Shown: piece by piece, positions 23,159-32,600 of the stretch
How positions within the stretch are numbered: position 1 is the stretch's first letter
Layout: each line of letters starts with the position of its first letter
Assembly (NCBI GenBank): GCA_036826475.1
Contig: DAISWG010000004.1
Span: 27,338 to 91,337 of the forward strand
Source: Miltoncostaea sp036826475
Lineage (GTDB): Bacteria > Actinomycetota > Thermoleophilia > Miltoncostaeales > Miltoncostaeaceae
Direction: 5' to 3'
DNA length: 64,000 nt
Notes under the pieces: generated by a model
Database searches by the model: none
The model's input: the letters and a program-made list of their open reading frames with translations, nothing else
Told to the model about the DNA's origin: nothing
Program-made: the position numbers and the translations under genes

Positions 23159-23722
23159 ATGAGCGACGAGATCCAGGGCAGGCGCATCGCGTTCCTCGCG
23201 ACGGACGGCGTGGAGCGGGTCGAGCTGGTGCGGCCGTGGGAGGCCGTCGAGGCGGCGGGCGGGTCGCCGACGCTGATCTCGCTGGAGCGCGGCTCCATCC
23301 GGTCGTTCGACCACCTCGACCCCTCCGAGGAGTTCACGGTCGACATGACCGCCTCCGAGGCCGACGCCGCGCAGTTCGACGGGCTGGTGCTGCCGGGCGG
23401 GGTCGCGAACCCCGATCTCCTGCGCACCGACGCGGACGTGCAGCGCTTCGTCCGCGATGTCGTCGAGCGGGGCACGCCGGTGGCGGTGATCTGCCACGGC
23501 CCGTGGACGCTCATCGACGCGGGCGTCGTGGACGGCCGCACCCTCACGTCGTGGCCGACGCTGCGCACCGACCTCACCAACGCCGGGGCGCACTGGGTGG
23601 ACGAGGAGGTCCACGTCGACAACGGCCTCGTGTCGAGCCGCAAGCCGGACGACCTGCCGGCGTTCTGCATGAAGATGATCGAGGAGTTCGCCGAGGGCCG
23701 TCACGCCGAGCAGGCGGCCTGA
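23159..23722 (+). CDS. DJ-1/PfpI-family protein (general stress protein 18-like)
   Basis: A 187-aa protein with the nucleophile elbow VAVICHGPWTLIDAG (Cys about 117 followed by His), the oxyanion-side GLVLPGGVANPDLLR and a Glu near residue 20 (GVERVEL), as in PfpI/YhbO-type enzymes. Family members act as deglycases, chaperones or peptidases under oxidative and carbonyl stress; the actual activity is undetermined. AGGAGGACGGA precedes ATG (excellent). A sigma-B-like promoter lies upstream. The last 22 bp overlap the convergent glycosyltransferase gene. Confidence 0.88.
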   Translation: MSDEIQGRRIAFLATDGVERVELVRPWEAVEAAGGSPTLISLERGSIRSFDHLDPSEEFTVDMTASEADAAQFDGLVLPGGVANPDLLRTDADVQRFVRDVVERGTPVAVICHGPWTLIDAGVVDGRTLTSWPTLRTDLTNAGAHWVDEEVHVDNGLVSSRKPDDLPAFCMKMIEEFAEGRHAEQAA

Positions 23723-25362
23723 CCCTCCAGGCGGAGCCGCTCGGCGAGCGGAGGGCGCTCGTCGAGCGGCACGTCCCTCACCGTCCACCCGCCTCCGGAG
23801 GCGGGTGAGCGCATCCGGCCGGCGGCGAACCCCTCCCACACCTCGGCGGGCAGCCCGCGCCGCAGGCCGGCGCCCATGACCGCCATCGCCATCGCCCCCA
23901 GCTCGCGGAGGGGCTGGTGCCGGTTCTGGCGCGTCCCCAGATCGACCTGCGCGAGGGCGTCCAGTCCGCGCAGCGCGAGCGCGTCGAGCAGCATCGACGT
24001 CTCGATGCCGTAGCCCACCGGGAAGGGGATCGCCTCGAGCAGATCGCGGCGGGCCGCCTGCTCCCCCGCCAGCGGCTGCGCCAGCCCGCCGAGCTCGGGC
24101 GCGAGGATCGCGAGGAGCGGGCGGGCGACCAGCTCGGTCACGCGGCCGCCCTCGTCGGGCAGCACCGCGCCGCCCGCGCGCAGCGGCCGGCGGAACGCCC
24201 CCTTCACCAGCGCCACCCCGGGATCGTCGATGAGCGGCCCCAGCAGCCCGGTGACGAACGACGCGTCGAAGTCGGCGGTGTCGGCGTCGACGTAGGCCAC
24301 CACGTCGCCCTCCGTCGCCGCCAGGCCGCGCCACATGGCATCGCCCTTCCCGCGGCACGGGCCGGCGTCGGGCAGCACGTCCGACTCCTGCACCACCCGT
24401 GCGCCGTGGGCGCGCGCCACCCGCGCGGTGCCGTCGCGCGACGCCGCGTCGACCACCAGCAGCTCGTCGACCAGCCCCATCCGCTCCAGCGGCGCGATGG
24501 CGTCGATGATGGCGCCGATCGTGCCGGCCACCTCCCGCGCGGGCACGATCACCGACACCGTCCCGCGCTTGCGCGCCGCGAGCTCCCCCGGGTCCCAGTC
24601 GGCGGCGCGGTAGGAGCGCCGGCCGGCCCAGTCGTCGAGGCGCAGGTCGGCCGCCAGCCCGTGGCGGGCGCGGCCGTCGGTGCGGCCGGAGGTCACCACG
24701 CGCACCTCGCGCGAGCGGACGATCGGCACGCCGCGCTCCTCGAGGCTCCGCTCCAGGGCCCGGTCCTCCAGCGCCGCCAGCGGCTGCAGCCCGCCCGCCG
24801 TCCGGTACGCGGCCGCAGTGAGGCCCATCGACGCGCCGCTGAAGAACGGGTGCCCGTCGGCGCCGGCGCCGGCGGCCTCCGCCCTCGCCTCCAGCCGCAG
24901 CGCGCGCCGCCGCAGCAGCTCGTCCTCGGCGTCGACCTCGATCAGCCCGCCCACCGCCCGGGCCCCGGCGGCGACCAGATCCAGCTGACGGCGGAGCCAG
25001 TCGCGCCGGGGCCGCGAGTCGGCGTCGGTGGAGGCGATGAGCCCGTCGGGCCGGCCGACCGCCTCGAGGCGCGCGGCGGCCTCGTCCATCCCGCGGCGGC
25101 GGGCGGCGCCCGCCCCCGGCACCTCGGCGGCGAGCACGCGCAGCCGCAGCCCGGGGTGGCGGCGGGCGGCGGTCAGCGCCCGGTCGGCGGTGGCGTCGGT
25201 GCAGCGGTCGAGCACGAGGATCACCTCGACGTGGGCGGCGGGGACGCCCTCCTGCGCCGCCAGCGCGTCGATGCACGCGACGATCCGGTCCTCCTCGTCG
25301 TGCGCGGGGACCACCACGCAGGCGCGCAGGCACGGCTCGGGCGCGGGGAGGGGCCCGGTCAC
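23701..25362 (-). CDS. Two-domain glycosyltransferase: GT2 domain fused to a GpgS-like (GT81) domain
   Basis: A 553-aa protein with two GT-A domains. Domain 1 (about 13-235) has ACVVVPAHDEEDRIVACIDAL, a STDADSRP DXD motif (DAD 113-115) and GHPFFSGASMGL. Domain 2 (about 248-553) has WDPGELAARKRGTVSVIVPA, AYVDADTADF (DAD 359-361), VKGAFRRP and FPVGYGIETSMLLDA, features of glucosyl-3-phosphoglycerate synthase. GpgS makes the precursor of glucosylglycerate and methylglucose polysaccharides; the double arrangement suggests a different or dual acceptor. The GTG start overlaps the methyltransferase TGA by 4 bp. Confidence 0.82.
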   Translation of the reverse strand: MTGPLPAPEPCLRACVVVPAHDEEDRIVACIDALAAQEGVPAAHVEVILVLDRCTDATADRALTAARRHPGLRLRVLAAEVPGAGAARRRGMDEAAARLEAVGRPDGLIASTDADSRPRRDWLRRQLDLVAAGARAVGGLIEVDAEDELLRRRALRLEARAEAAGAGADGHPFFSGASMGLTAAAYRTAGGLQPLAALEDRALERSLEERGVPIVRSREVRVVTSGRTDGRARHGLAADLRLDDWAGRRSYRAADWDPGELAARKRGTVSVIVPAREVAGTIGAIIDAIAPLERMGLVDELLVVDAASRDGTARVARAHGARVVQESDVLPDAGPCRGKGDAMWRGLAATEGDVVAYVDADTADFDASFVTGLLGPLIDDPGVALVKGAFRRPLRAGGAVLPDEGGRVTELVARPLLAILAPELGGLAQPLAGEQAARRDLLEAIPFPVGYGIETSMLLDALALRGLDALAQVDLGTRQNRHQPLRELGAMAMAVMGAGLRRGLPAEVWEGFAAGRMRSPASGGGWTVRDVPLDERPPLAERLRLEGQAACSA

Positions 25363-25934
25363 GGCCGGTCCCAGCGGTCCAGGCGGTAGTCGCGGGTCCG
25401 AGCCGACACCGCGTGCACGAGCCCGTCCGCCCGGGCCCCGATCGCGTCGTGCACGGCGTCGCCGCCCTGCGGGTCGTGCCGGACCGGCCCGCGCCAGTGC
25501 ACGGCCAGCAGGCTGCCTCCCGGCGCCAGGGCGTCGCGCAGGGCGTCCCAGCCGCGCGCGAGGAGCGCGGCGTCCCAGTAGTAGAGGACCTCCGACGCCA
25601 CGATCAGGTCGAACGGGCCGTCCGGCATCTCGTCCGGCAGCGCCCGCCGCTCCACCGTCACGCCGGGCGCGCCCGCCAGGCGCTCGCGCGCGCGGGCCAC
25701 CGCGGACGCCGCCACGTCGACCGCGAGCAGCCGGTCGCAGCGCTCGGCCAGCCGCGCCGTGAGGACGCCGATGGAGCAGCCCACCTCCAGGCCGCGGCCG
25801 AACCGGCGGTCGCCCAGCGCCGCCATCGTCCGGTCGTACTTGGCGCGTTCGTACGGGCTGGTGGCGAACCCCCAGGGATCCTCGTCGGCGGCGTAGAGCG
25901 CATCGAAGTAGGCGGCGCCCATCCGCGTCCTCAC
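25359..25934 (-). CDS. NodS-like SAM-dependent methyltransferase
   Basis: A 191-aa class I methyltransferase of the nodulation protein S type: the opening FDALYAADEDPWGFATSPYE (about 9-28) is diagnostic, then LEVGCSIGVLTARLAERCD (motif I), LLAVDVAASAV and FDLIVASEVLYYWD. NodS N-methylates the deacetylated amino sugar of a lipochitooligosaccharide, so in this operon a deacetylated glycan or amine is a plausible acceptor. GTG 25934 overlaps the upstream stop (GTGA); ATG 25922 is an alternative. Both ends are coupled. Confidence 0.85.
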   Translation of the reverse strand: MRTRMGAAYFDALYAADEDPWGFATSPYERAKYDRTMAALGDRRFGRGLEVGCSIGVLTARLAERCDRLLAVDVAASAVARARERLAGAPGVTVERRALPDEMPDGPFDLIVASEVLYYWDAALLARGWDALRDALAPGGSLLAVHWRGPVRHDPQGGDAVHDAIGARADGLVHAVSARTRDYRLDRWDRP

Positions 25935-27552
25935 GACCGGCGCTCCAGCTCCGCCCGGCCCAGCCGCGCCACCATCGGATCCAGGCGGTGCTGGAGCAGG
26001 AACAGGTCCAGGTCGCGCCGGCAGCGGTCCAGGTGACCGCCGTCCACCAGCGGCCGCGAGCCCGCGGCGCGGCCGGCCTCGTCCACGATGGTCCGGCACG
26101 CGTCCGCCACCGCCGCCCGCAGCTGCACCGACATGGCCCGGAGGTCGGCGCCCGGGTCGGCGGCGACCCGCGCCGCCGCCTCCAGCCAGCGGTCGATGGT
26201 CGCCACGGCCCCCATGATGCGGCCGGCCGCCAAGGCTTCCAGGTCACCCACCGCGGGCCGGCCCGCCAGGGCCCCGAGCGCCGCGTCGGCGGCGCGGTCC
26301 GCGATGCCGGCCCAGCACGCCGCGGTGCGGATCGCGTCGCGCGAGAACCAGGGCTCGCGCACCAGCTCGCCGGGGGCGCCGAGCACGGCGAGCACGCGGG
26401 CGTCGTCGAACCGCACGTGATGGCTCTCCGCCGTCCGAAGGCCCGACCCGCGGTACCAGTCGCGATCGATCCGGACGCCCTCGGACAGGTCGACCAGCGC
26501 GAGCGCCGGCCGGCCGGCGCGGTCCCGCGCGGTCACCAGCGCCCGGTCGATGCCCCCCGCGCCGGAGCAGAAGACCTTGTCGCCCGCGATCCGGCGGTCG
26601 CCGGCCGGCCCGAGCAGCACCGCGGGCGGCCCCTCCCCCGGGAGCGGGTCGGCGCCCCACACGCCCATGCGGCGGTCGCCGGCCGCGACGGCCGCCAGCT
26701 CCTCGCCGCGCAGCGGCTCCGGCGCGAGCAGCGCGACCCGCNNNNNNNNNNGTTCAGGTGCCCGTCCAGGATGCGCGCCACCGATCCATCCGCGCGCGCG
26801 ACCCGCCGCACCAGGGCCCACTCCTCGCCCGGCGTCGGCGCCGGCCGCGCCCCCGGCACCGTGGCCGCCGTCACGCCGGCGCGCTCCAGCAGCCGCATGG
26901 CCCCCTCCGGGAAGGCCGGCGGCGCGGCGTCGCGCATCGCCGCGCCGGCGGCGACCACGGCCAGCGCGTCGCCCAGCGACGCGGGCCCGGCGTCCCATCC
27001 CCGCGCGCGGATGGCGGCGCAGAGCGGCGCGATGAGCCGGACGGTCTCCCGGCAGTCGTCGCGCAGGGCACCGGGGCCGAGGCCGTCGTGCATCAGCACC
27101 ATCCCGCCGGGCGCCAGGTCGGAGACGAGGCCGGCGAGCATCGCCTCGGCCGGGTCGCCCCGCCAGTCGTGGGAGTCCGCGGTCCACCCGGTCACGTCCA
27201 GTCCGCGGGCGTCGGCGACGGCGGCCGTCCAGCGGGCCACATCGCCCCACGGCGTGCGCCAGCGCCGCGGCCGCACCCCCAGCCCGGCGAGGGCGGCGAG
27301 GGCGCGGTCGGTGTCGCGCTCCAGGTCGGCGCGCGTGCGCTCGCCGTGGCGCACGTGGTCCCAGGCGTGCAGCCCGACCTCGTGCCCCTCGGCCGCGATC
27401 CGCGCCATCACGTCCGGGTGCTCGAGGGCCCGCGGGCCCAGGACGAAGAACGTGGCCCGCGCCCCCTCAGCGGCCAGGGCGTCGAGCACGGCGGGGGTCC
27501 AGACGGGGTCGGGTCCGTCGTCGAAGCTGAGCTCCACCGCGACCCGGGTCAC
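25931..27552 (-). CDS. Polysaccharide deacetylase fused to an acyl-CoA dehydrogenase-like domain (interrupted by assembly gap)
   Basis: From GTG 27552 the frame encodes a NodB-type deacetylase: VELSFDDGPD (D11, D12) and GLHAWDHVRHG (H62, H66) supply the metal triad. Without a stop it continues into an acyl-CoA dehydrogenase N-terminal helical domain (EEWALVRRVARADGSVARIL) before the N gap at 26742-26751. Past the gap the same domain goes on (RRMGVWGADPLPGEG, KVFCSGAGGIDRAL, a C-terminal helical bundle with RDLDLFLLQH) to TGA 25931. The frames differ across the gap only because its length is unknown. The protein would be about 540 aa. The GTG overlaps the HAD stop by 4 bp. Separate adjacent genes cannot be fully excluded. 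Confidence 0.7.
26742..26751. other. Assembly gap (10 N)
   Basis: Ten undetermined bases inside the deacetylase-acyl-CoA dehydrogenase gene. The reading frames on the two sides are offset, as expected if the true gap length is not 10. Confidence 0.99.
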
Positions 27553-28220
27553 GCCAGCAGGTCCCGCTCCACGATCCCGCCGGCGGCCTCCTCCGGCGTG
27601 TCGAAGACCGCGACCGCACCCGCATCGAGCAGCTCCGCCCGGCAGTAGCCCCCGGTGAGGACCGTGACCGTGGGCACGCCGGCGGCGGCGGCCGCGCGGC
27701 AGTCCCAGATCGAGTCGCCGACCATCAGGGCCGGGCCGTCCCCGGCGCGCTCGAGCCCGGCCCGGATGAGGTCGGGGGACGGCTTCGTGGCGTCGACGTC
27801 CTCCGACGTGGTCCACCCGTCCACGAGGTCGCGGACGTCGAGGAGGTCGATGTAGCGCTCCGCCTCCTCGGGCTTGGCGGAGCTCGAGAGCACGACCGAC
27901 CGGGCCCGCTCCGCCAGCGTCTCGAGCAGGAGCCGGGCCCCGGGCAGGACGGTGACCTCATCCACCATCTCGCGGAAGGCGGCCGCCTCGGCCTCCCGCA
28001 GCCCGTCGCCGTGGCGCCGCTCGACCTCCTCGCCGGCCGCGGCGGTCACGAGCTGGTCGCCGCCCATCCCCACCAGGTGGTGCAGCACCCGGACCTCGCA
28101 GGTCACGCCGTAGCGGCGCATCGCCCGGAACCAGGCCAGCGCGTGCTGATAGTTGGAGTCGACCAGCGTCCCGTCGATGTCGACGAGCGCCGCCCTCGGA
28201 GCGCTGCGGGATCCGGACAC
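27549..28220 (-). CDS. HAD-superfamily phosphatase
   Basis: A 223-aa hydrolase with nucleophile motif ALVDIDGTLVDSNYQHALAW (11-30), Ser motif II VVLSSSAKPEE, Lys in ATKPSPDLI and acidic motif IV MVGDSIWDCRAA. It resembles phosphoglycolate-phosphatase-like members with a helical cap. First gene of the minus-strand operon leading to the deacetylase, methyltransferase and glycosyltransferase genes, each joined by GTGA overlaps; it may dephosphorylate a sugar intermediate, as GpgP does for GpgS products. The GTG start has no clear ribosome site. Confidence 0.8.
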   Translation of the reverse strand: MSGSRSAPRAALVDIDGTLVDSNYQHALAWFRAMRRYGVTCEVRVLHHLVGMGGDQLVTAAAGEEVERRHGDGLREAEAAAFREMVDEVTVLPGARLLLETLAERARSVVLSSSAKPEEAERYIDLLDVRDLVDGWTTSEDVDATKPSPDLIRAGLERAGDGPALMVGDSIWDCRAAAAAGVPTVTVLTGGYCRAELLDAGAVAVFDTPEEAAGGIVERDLLA

Positions 28221-28249
28221 GACCGGCCAGTACCCGTCCGCCGGGCCCC

Positions 28250-29125
28250 TCAGTCGTGCGGCGCCTCCAGAAGTGCCCGGTTGCCCGACGGGTCCACGAC
28301 CTCCAGGCCATCGTCGCGGCGGTCGGCCGCGATCCCCGCCGCATCCAGCCGGTCCGCGACGGCGCGCAGGTCGCCGGCCGTCGGCACGACCACCCGGTAG
28401 CGCACCAGGCCGCGCGCGCCCGGCGGGGGCGGGGGCGCCCCGCGGGTGCCCCACGTGTTGAGCCCCAGGTGATGGTGGTAGCCGCCGGCCGCGACGAAGA
28501 GCGCCCCGGGATAGCCGCGGACGGTCACGTCGAAGCCCAGGCCGCCGGCATAGTGGCGCTCGGCCGCGGGGACGTCCGCCACCTGGAGGTGCACGTGGCC
28601 CATGACGGTGCCGTCGGGCATCCCCTCGTCCGGCGTCCCCTCCGACGCCGATGCGATCACGCCCTCCACGTCCAGCGGCAGGGTCGCCATCTCCAGGGCG
28701 CCCGACGCGTCGCGGCCCCATTCGTCGCGGGGCCGGTCCCGGTAGATCTCGATGCCATTCCCCTCGGGGTCGTCGAGGTAGAGCGCCTCGCTCACGAGGT
28801 GGTCGGCGGCGCCCGTGAACTGCCAGCCCGCGTCGATCACGCGGCGCAGCGCCACGCCCAGGTCGGCCCGGGACGGCACCAGGATCGCCTGGTGGAACAG
28901 GCCGGTGGAGCGCCCCGGCCGCGCGGGGGCCGACGGATCCCCCTCCAGCTCGACCAGCACGGTGCCGTCGCCGGTCCCCAGCCGGACCTCCGAGCCCGTG
29001 GACCCGAGGCGCCGCAGCCCGATGGCGCGGTCGTAGAACGCCGCCATGCGGTCCAGATCGCCCACCCGCAGCCGCACGGGGCCCAGGGTGGTGGCGTCGG
29101 GGAGGTGTGGGTTCGCGTCGCTCAT
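28250..29125 (-). CDS. CatE-like VOC-family dioxygenase/glyoxalase (two VOC domains)
   Basis: A 291-aa protein with two vicinal-oxygen-chelate modules: VRLRVGDLDRMAAFYDRAIGLRR with LFHQAILVPSR, and MGHVHLQVADVPAAERHYAGGLGFDVT with YHHHLGLNTWG. Metal ligands would be His near residue 78, Glu in GNGIEIYRDRP, His in GHVHLQVAD and His in YHHHLGLN. It matches the catechol-2,3-dioxygenase (CatE) group of unproven substrate. The ATG has no obvious ribosome site. A perfect TGTTTG-N6-CAAACA palindrome begins 2 bp upstream, suggesting tight repression, for example by a MarR-type regulator. Confidence 0.85.
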   Translation of the reverse strand: MSDANPHLPDATTLGPVRLRVGDLDRMAAFYDRAIGLRRLGSTGSEVRLGTGDGTVLVELEGDPSAPARPGRSTGLFHQAILVPSRADLGVALRRVIDAGWQFTGAADHLVSEALYLDDPEGNGIEIYRDRPRDEWGRDASGALEMATLPLDVEGVIASASEGTPDEGMPDGTVMGHVHLQVADVPAAERHYAGGLGFDVTVRGYPGALFVAAGGYHHHLGLNTWGTRGAPPPPPGARGLVRYRVVVPTAGDLRAVADRLDAAGIAADRRDDGLEVVDPSGNRALLEAPHD

Positions 29126-29126
29126 G

Positions 29127-29144
29127 TGTTTGCGTGCTCAAACA
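29127..29144. promoter_or_regulatory. Operator palindrome upstream of the VOC gene
   Basis: TGTTTG-CGTGCT-CAAACA, perfect 6-bp arms, AT-rich against the background, overlapping the expected promoter and start region. Confidence 0.5.
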
Positions 29145-29213
29145 TAGCACAGCCTGGTCGGGTCGAGGGCAGGACTGGACGATCGGGGGGTCTGTTCCCG
29201 GCCGGCACGGCGA

Positions 29214-29219
29214 TAGGGT
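29214..29219 (+). promoter_or_regulatory. Leaderless -10 element (TAGGGT)
   Basis: TAGGGT, 7 nt before GTG 29227. Confidence 0.5.
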
Positions 29220-29226
29220 TCCGCCC

Positions 29227-29442
29227 GTGCCAGAGGACCGTTTCATGCGGATCACCGAGATCGCGGACCCGCCGGTGGACGACTGGGAGCGCCAGGGTGC
29301 CCTCCGCGAGCTGACCCGGGTCGCCCGGGATCTGGAGCGCGAGGACTCCGAGGCCGTCATCTCCCGGCTCGGCCGCCTCACCCAGAGCCAGCGTGACGCC
29401 GTCGCCGAGGCGATGGAGCGGATCCTGGAGCTCGGCGAGTAA
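29227..29442 (+). CDS. Small helical protein, unknown function (71 aa)
   Basis: A 71-aa acidic, helical protein (ALRELTRVARDLEREDSEAVIS, then SQRDAVAEAMERILELGE). It has no signal or membrane segment and no family I recognise. The GTG start fits the leaderless TAGGGT; ATG 29245 with AGAGGA upstream is a competing start that would give 65 aa. It precedes the oxoglutarate dehydrogenase operon by 164 bp. Confidence 0.55.
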   Translation: MPEDRFMRITEIADPPVDDWERQGALRELTRVARDLEREDSEAVISRLGRLTQSQRDAVAEAMERILELGE

Positions 29443-29606
29443 CACCGGACGGTGGGCCCCGGGTCCGGCCCCGAGCGGCGCCGGCCCCGTCCCTGCATGC
29501 CCGGGCGCGGGGACGTCGTGACGATTCCCACTCGGCGCGACGGGCGTCGCGGCCGCTCCTGCGACCCGACGCTCGCAGGCGGATCGCGATAGATTAGGTC
29601 GTCGGC

Positions 29607-32600
29607 GTGGCAACCACCTCCTCTCAGACAGTCAAGGTCCTCCTCCCCGAGCTCGGTGAATCGGTCACCGAGGGTGTCGTGGTCGAATGGAGGGTCAAGG
29701 AGGGCGACGCGGTTGCCGCGGGCGACACCCTCCTGGACGTCACCACCGACAAGGTGGACGTCGAGGTGCCGGCGCCCGCGTCGGGCACGGTCGCCAGGAT
29801 CGTCGCGGCCCCGGGCGAGACCGTCGAGGTGGGCGCGCTGCTCGCCGAGCTGAGCACCGGGAACGGCGCCACACCTGCGCCGGACGGCGGCAACGGGGGC
29901 GCCCCCGCCGCCGCCGCGGAGCCCGCCGCCCCCACCGCCGTGGCCGAGCCGGAGGCCGCGCCCGCCCCCGCGCCCGCAGCCGCGGCGCCCGCCGCGTCGG
30001 ACGAGCCGGGCCGGCTGGTCCCGATCGTGCTGCCCGACATGGAGTCGGTGACCGAGGGCACCGTCGTCGAGTGGCGGGTCGCCGTGGGCGACGCCGTCGA
30101 GGCGGAGCAGGTCCTGCTGGAGGTGTCGACAGACAAGGTCGACCTCGAGGTGCCGGCGCCCGCCGCGGGCCGCATGGCGTCCATCGACGTCGAGGCCGGG
30201 GCCACGTTCACCGTGGGCCAGCCGCTCGGCCACGTGGAGGCCGGCGCCCCCGGCGCGCCGTCCGCCGCCGCGCCGCCCGAGCAGGCCCGTCCCGAGCCCG
30301 CCGCCCCGGCCGGCAACGGCCAGGCGCCCTCCGGCGCCGACCTCCAATGGCCGGAGATCTCCCCCGTCGCGCGCCGCCTCGCCCTGGAGCACGGGATCGA
30401 CCCCGGGACGCTGACGGGCTCGGGCGCGGGCGGGATGATCCGTAAGGAGGACGTCGTCGCCGCCGCGTCCGGCGCCGGCGCGCCCGCCGCGCCCGCCGCC
30501 GCAGCCCCGGCCCCTCCGGCCCCCGCCGCGGGCGAGGAGGCCGTCCCGCTGCGCGGCCCCGCCGCCGCGCTGGCGGGCTACATGGACGCGAGCCTCTCGA
30601 TCCCGACCGCCACGACGTTCCGCACACTCACCGTGGGCGTGCTCGACGCGCAGCGACGGACGATCAACGCCGACCTGAAGGCCGCCGGCCGCAGCGAGAA
30701 GCTCTCGTTCACCCACCTCATCGCGTGGGCGATCGTGAAGGCCGTCCAGGCGTACCCCGTCATGGGGACCGCCTTCGCGCGCGTCGACGGGACGCCCACC
30801 AAGCTCGTCCGCGGCGCGGTGAACCTGGGCCTCGCGGTCGACGTGGAGCGCAAGGACGGCAGCCGCTCGCTGCTGGTGCCCGTGGTCCGTGACGCCGCCG
30901 GCGCCGGGTTCGACGGCTTCCGCGCGGCCTACGACGACCTGGTGGGCCGCACCCGCTCGGGCCAGGTGAAGCCCGACGAGCTGCGTGGCGCGTCCGTGAC
31001 GCTCACCAACCCGGGGGGCCTCGGCACCGTCGCGTCCGTGCCGCGGCTGATGGAGGGGCAGGGCACGATCGTGGCCACCGGCTCCATCGCCTACCCGCCG
31101 GGCCTCGGCAACGCGCATCCCGACACCCTCGCCGCGCTCGGCGTCGAGAAGGTCATGACCATGACCTCGACGTACGACCACCGCGTCATCCAGGGTGCGG
31201 AGAGCGGCGGGTTCCTCGGCGAGATCGACCGCCTGCTGGCGGGGGACGCCGGGTTCTACGAGGACGTCCGCGAGAGCCTGGGCCTGTCGCGCGCCGCCGA
31301 CATCCCGGCCGCGCCGGCGCCCGGCCCGATCCCGCTCACCGCCGCCGCGCCGGCGGCCGCGCCGGGCGGCGTCCCCGCCGTCGGCGACGCCGAGCTGCTG
31401 GCGGGGGTCGCGGCGGCGATGTCGCTCGTGAAGGCCCACCGCAGCCACGGCCACCTGGCCGCCCAGCTCGACCCGCTCGGGGCACCGCCCCCCGGCGACC
31501 CCGCCCTGACGCCGGACCAGGTCAACCTGTCGCCCGAGATCATGGCCCGGATCCCGAGCTCGATCCTACGCATCAAGGTGCCGGGCGAGACGTTCGCGGC
31601 GGCATTGCCGGAGCTCCGGAAGGCCTACTGCGGCACGATCGCCTACGAGATCGAGCACCTCTCCGACCACCAGAAGCGCCTCTGGCTGCGCGGGGTCATC
31701 GAGTCGGGCCGGTTCCGGGAGCCCGTCGCGGGCGAGCGGCGCGTCGCGACGCTGGAGCGGCTGGTGGAGGTCGACGCCTTCGAGCGCTTCCTGCGGCGCA
31801 CCTACCTCGGGCAGAAGACGTTCTCGATCGAGGGCGTGGACGCGCTCGTGCCGTTCACCGACCACGTCATCGAGCTGTCGGCGGCCGAGGGCACCGGCGA
31901 GGTCGTGATGGGCATGGCCCACCGCGGCCGCCTCGCCTTCATCACCCATGTGGTCGGCCGCCCGCCCGAGTCGATCCTGGCCGAGTTCGAGGGCCACATG
32001 GCGTTCGAGTCGGGCGAGGAGGATGCGCGCGAGACGGCGGGCGACGTGAAGTACCACCTCGGCGCCGAGGGCACCTACATCACCCGCAGCGGCCGCCCGG
32101 TGACGGTGAAGCTGGCCGCCAACCCGAGCCACCTGGAGCAGGTGAACGCCGTCGCCGAGGGGCACACCCGCGCGCTGCAGACGTCGCGCACGTCGCGCGA
32201 GGCGCGCCACGACCCCACGCGCGCGGTCCCGGTGCTCATCCACGGCGACGCGGCCTTCACCGGCCAGGGCGTGGTGGCCGAGACGCTGAACCTGCAGGCG
32301 CTGCGCGGCTACACCACGGGCGGCACCGTCCACATCATCGCCAACAACCAGATCGGGTTCACCACCGACCCGTACGACTCGCGCTCGACGTACCACGTGA
32401 GCGACCTGGCGCGCGGATTCGACATCCCCGTCATCCACGTGAACGCCGACGACATCGACGCGTGCATCTCGGCCGCCCAGATCGCGGTCGCCTACCGCCA
32501 GCGCTACCAGCGCGACGTGCTGATCAACCTGATCGGCTACCGGCGCCTGGGGCACAACGAGCTGGACGAGCCGGCCTACACGCAGCCGGTGATGAGCCGC

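Noticed and set aside
19250..23722. Genomic island of foreign origin
   Set aside because: Base composition, start-codon use and promoters match the neighbours; no integrase, tRNA-adjacent repeat or transposase is present.
27549..31454. 1301-aa frame running from the HAD phosphatase back through the VOC gene and into the E2 domain
   Set aside because: Only the last 223 residues are protein-like; the rest is a shadow of other genes.
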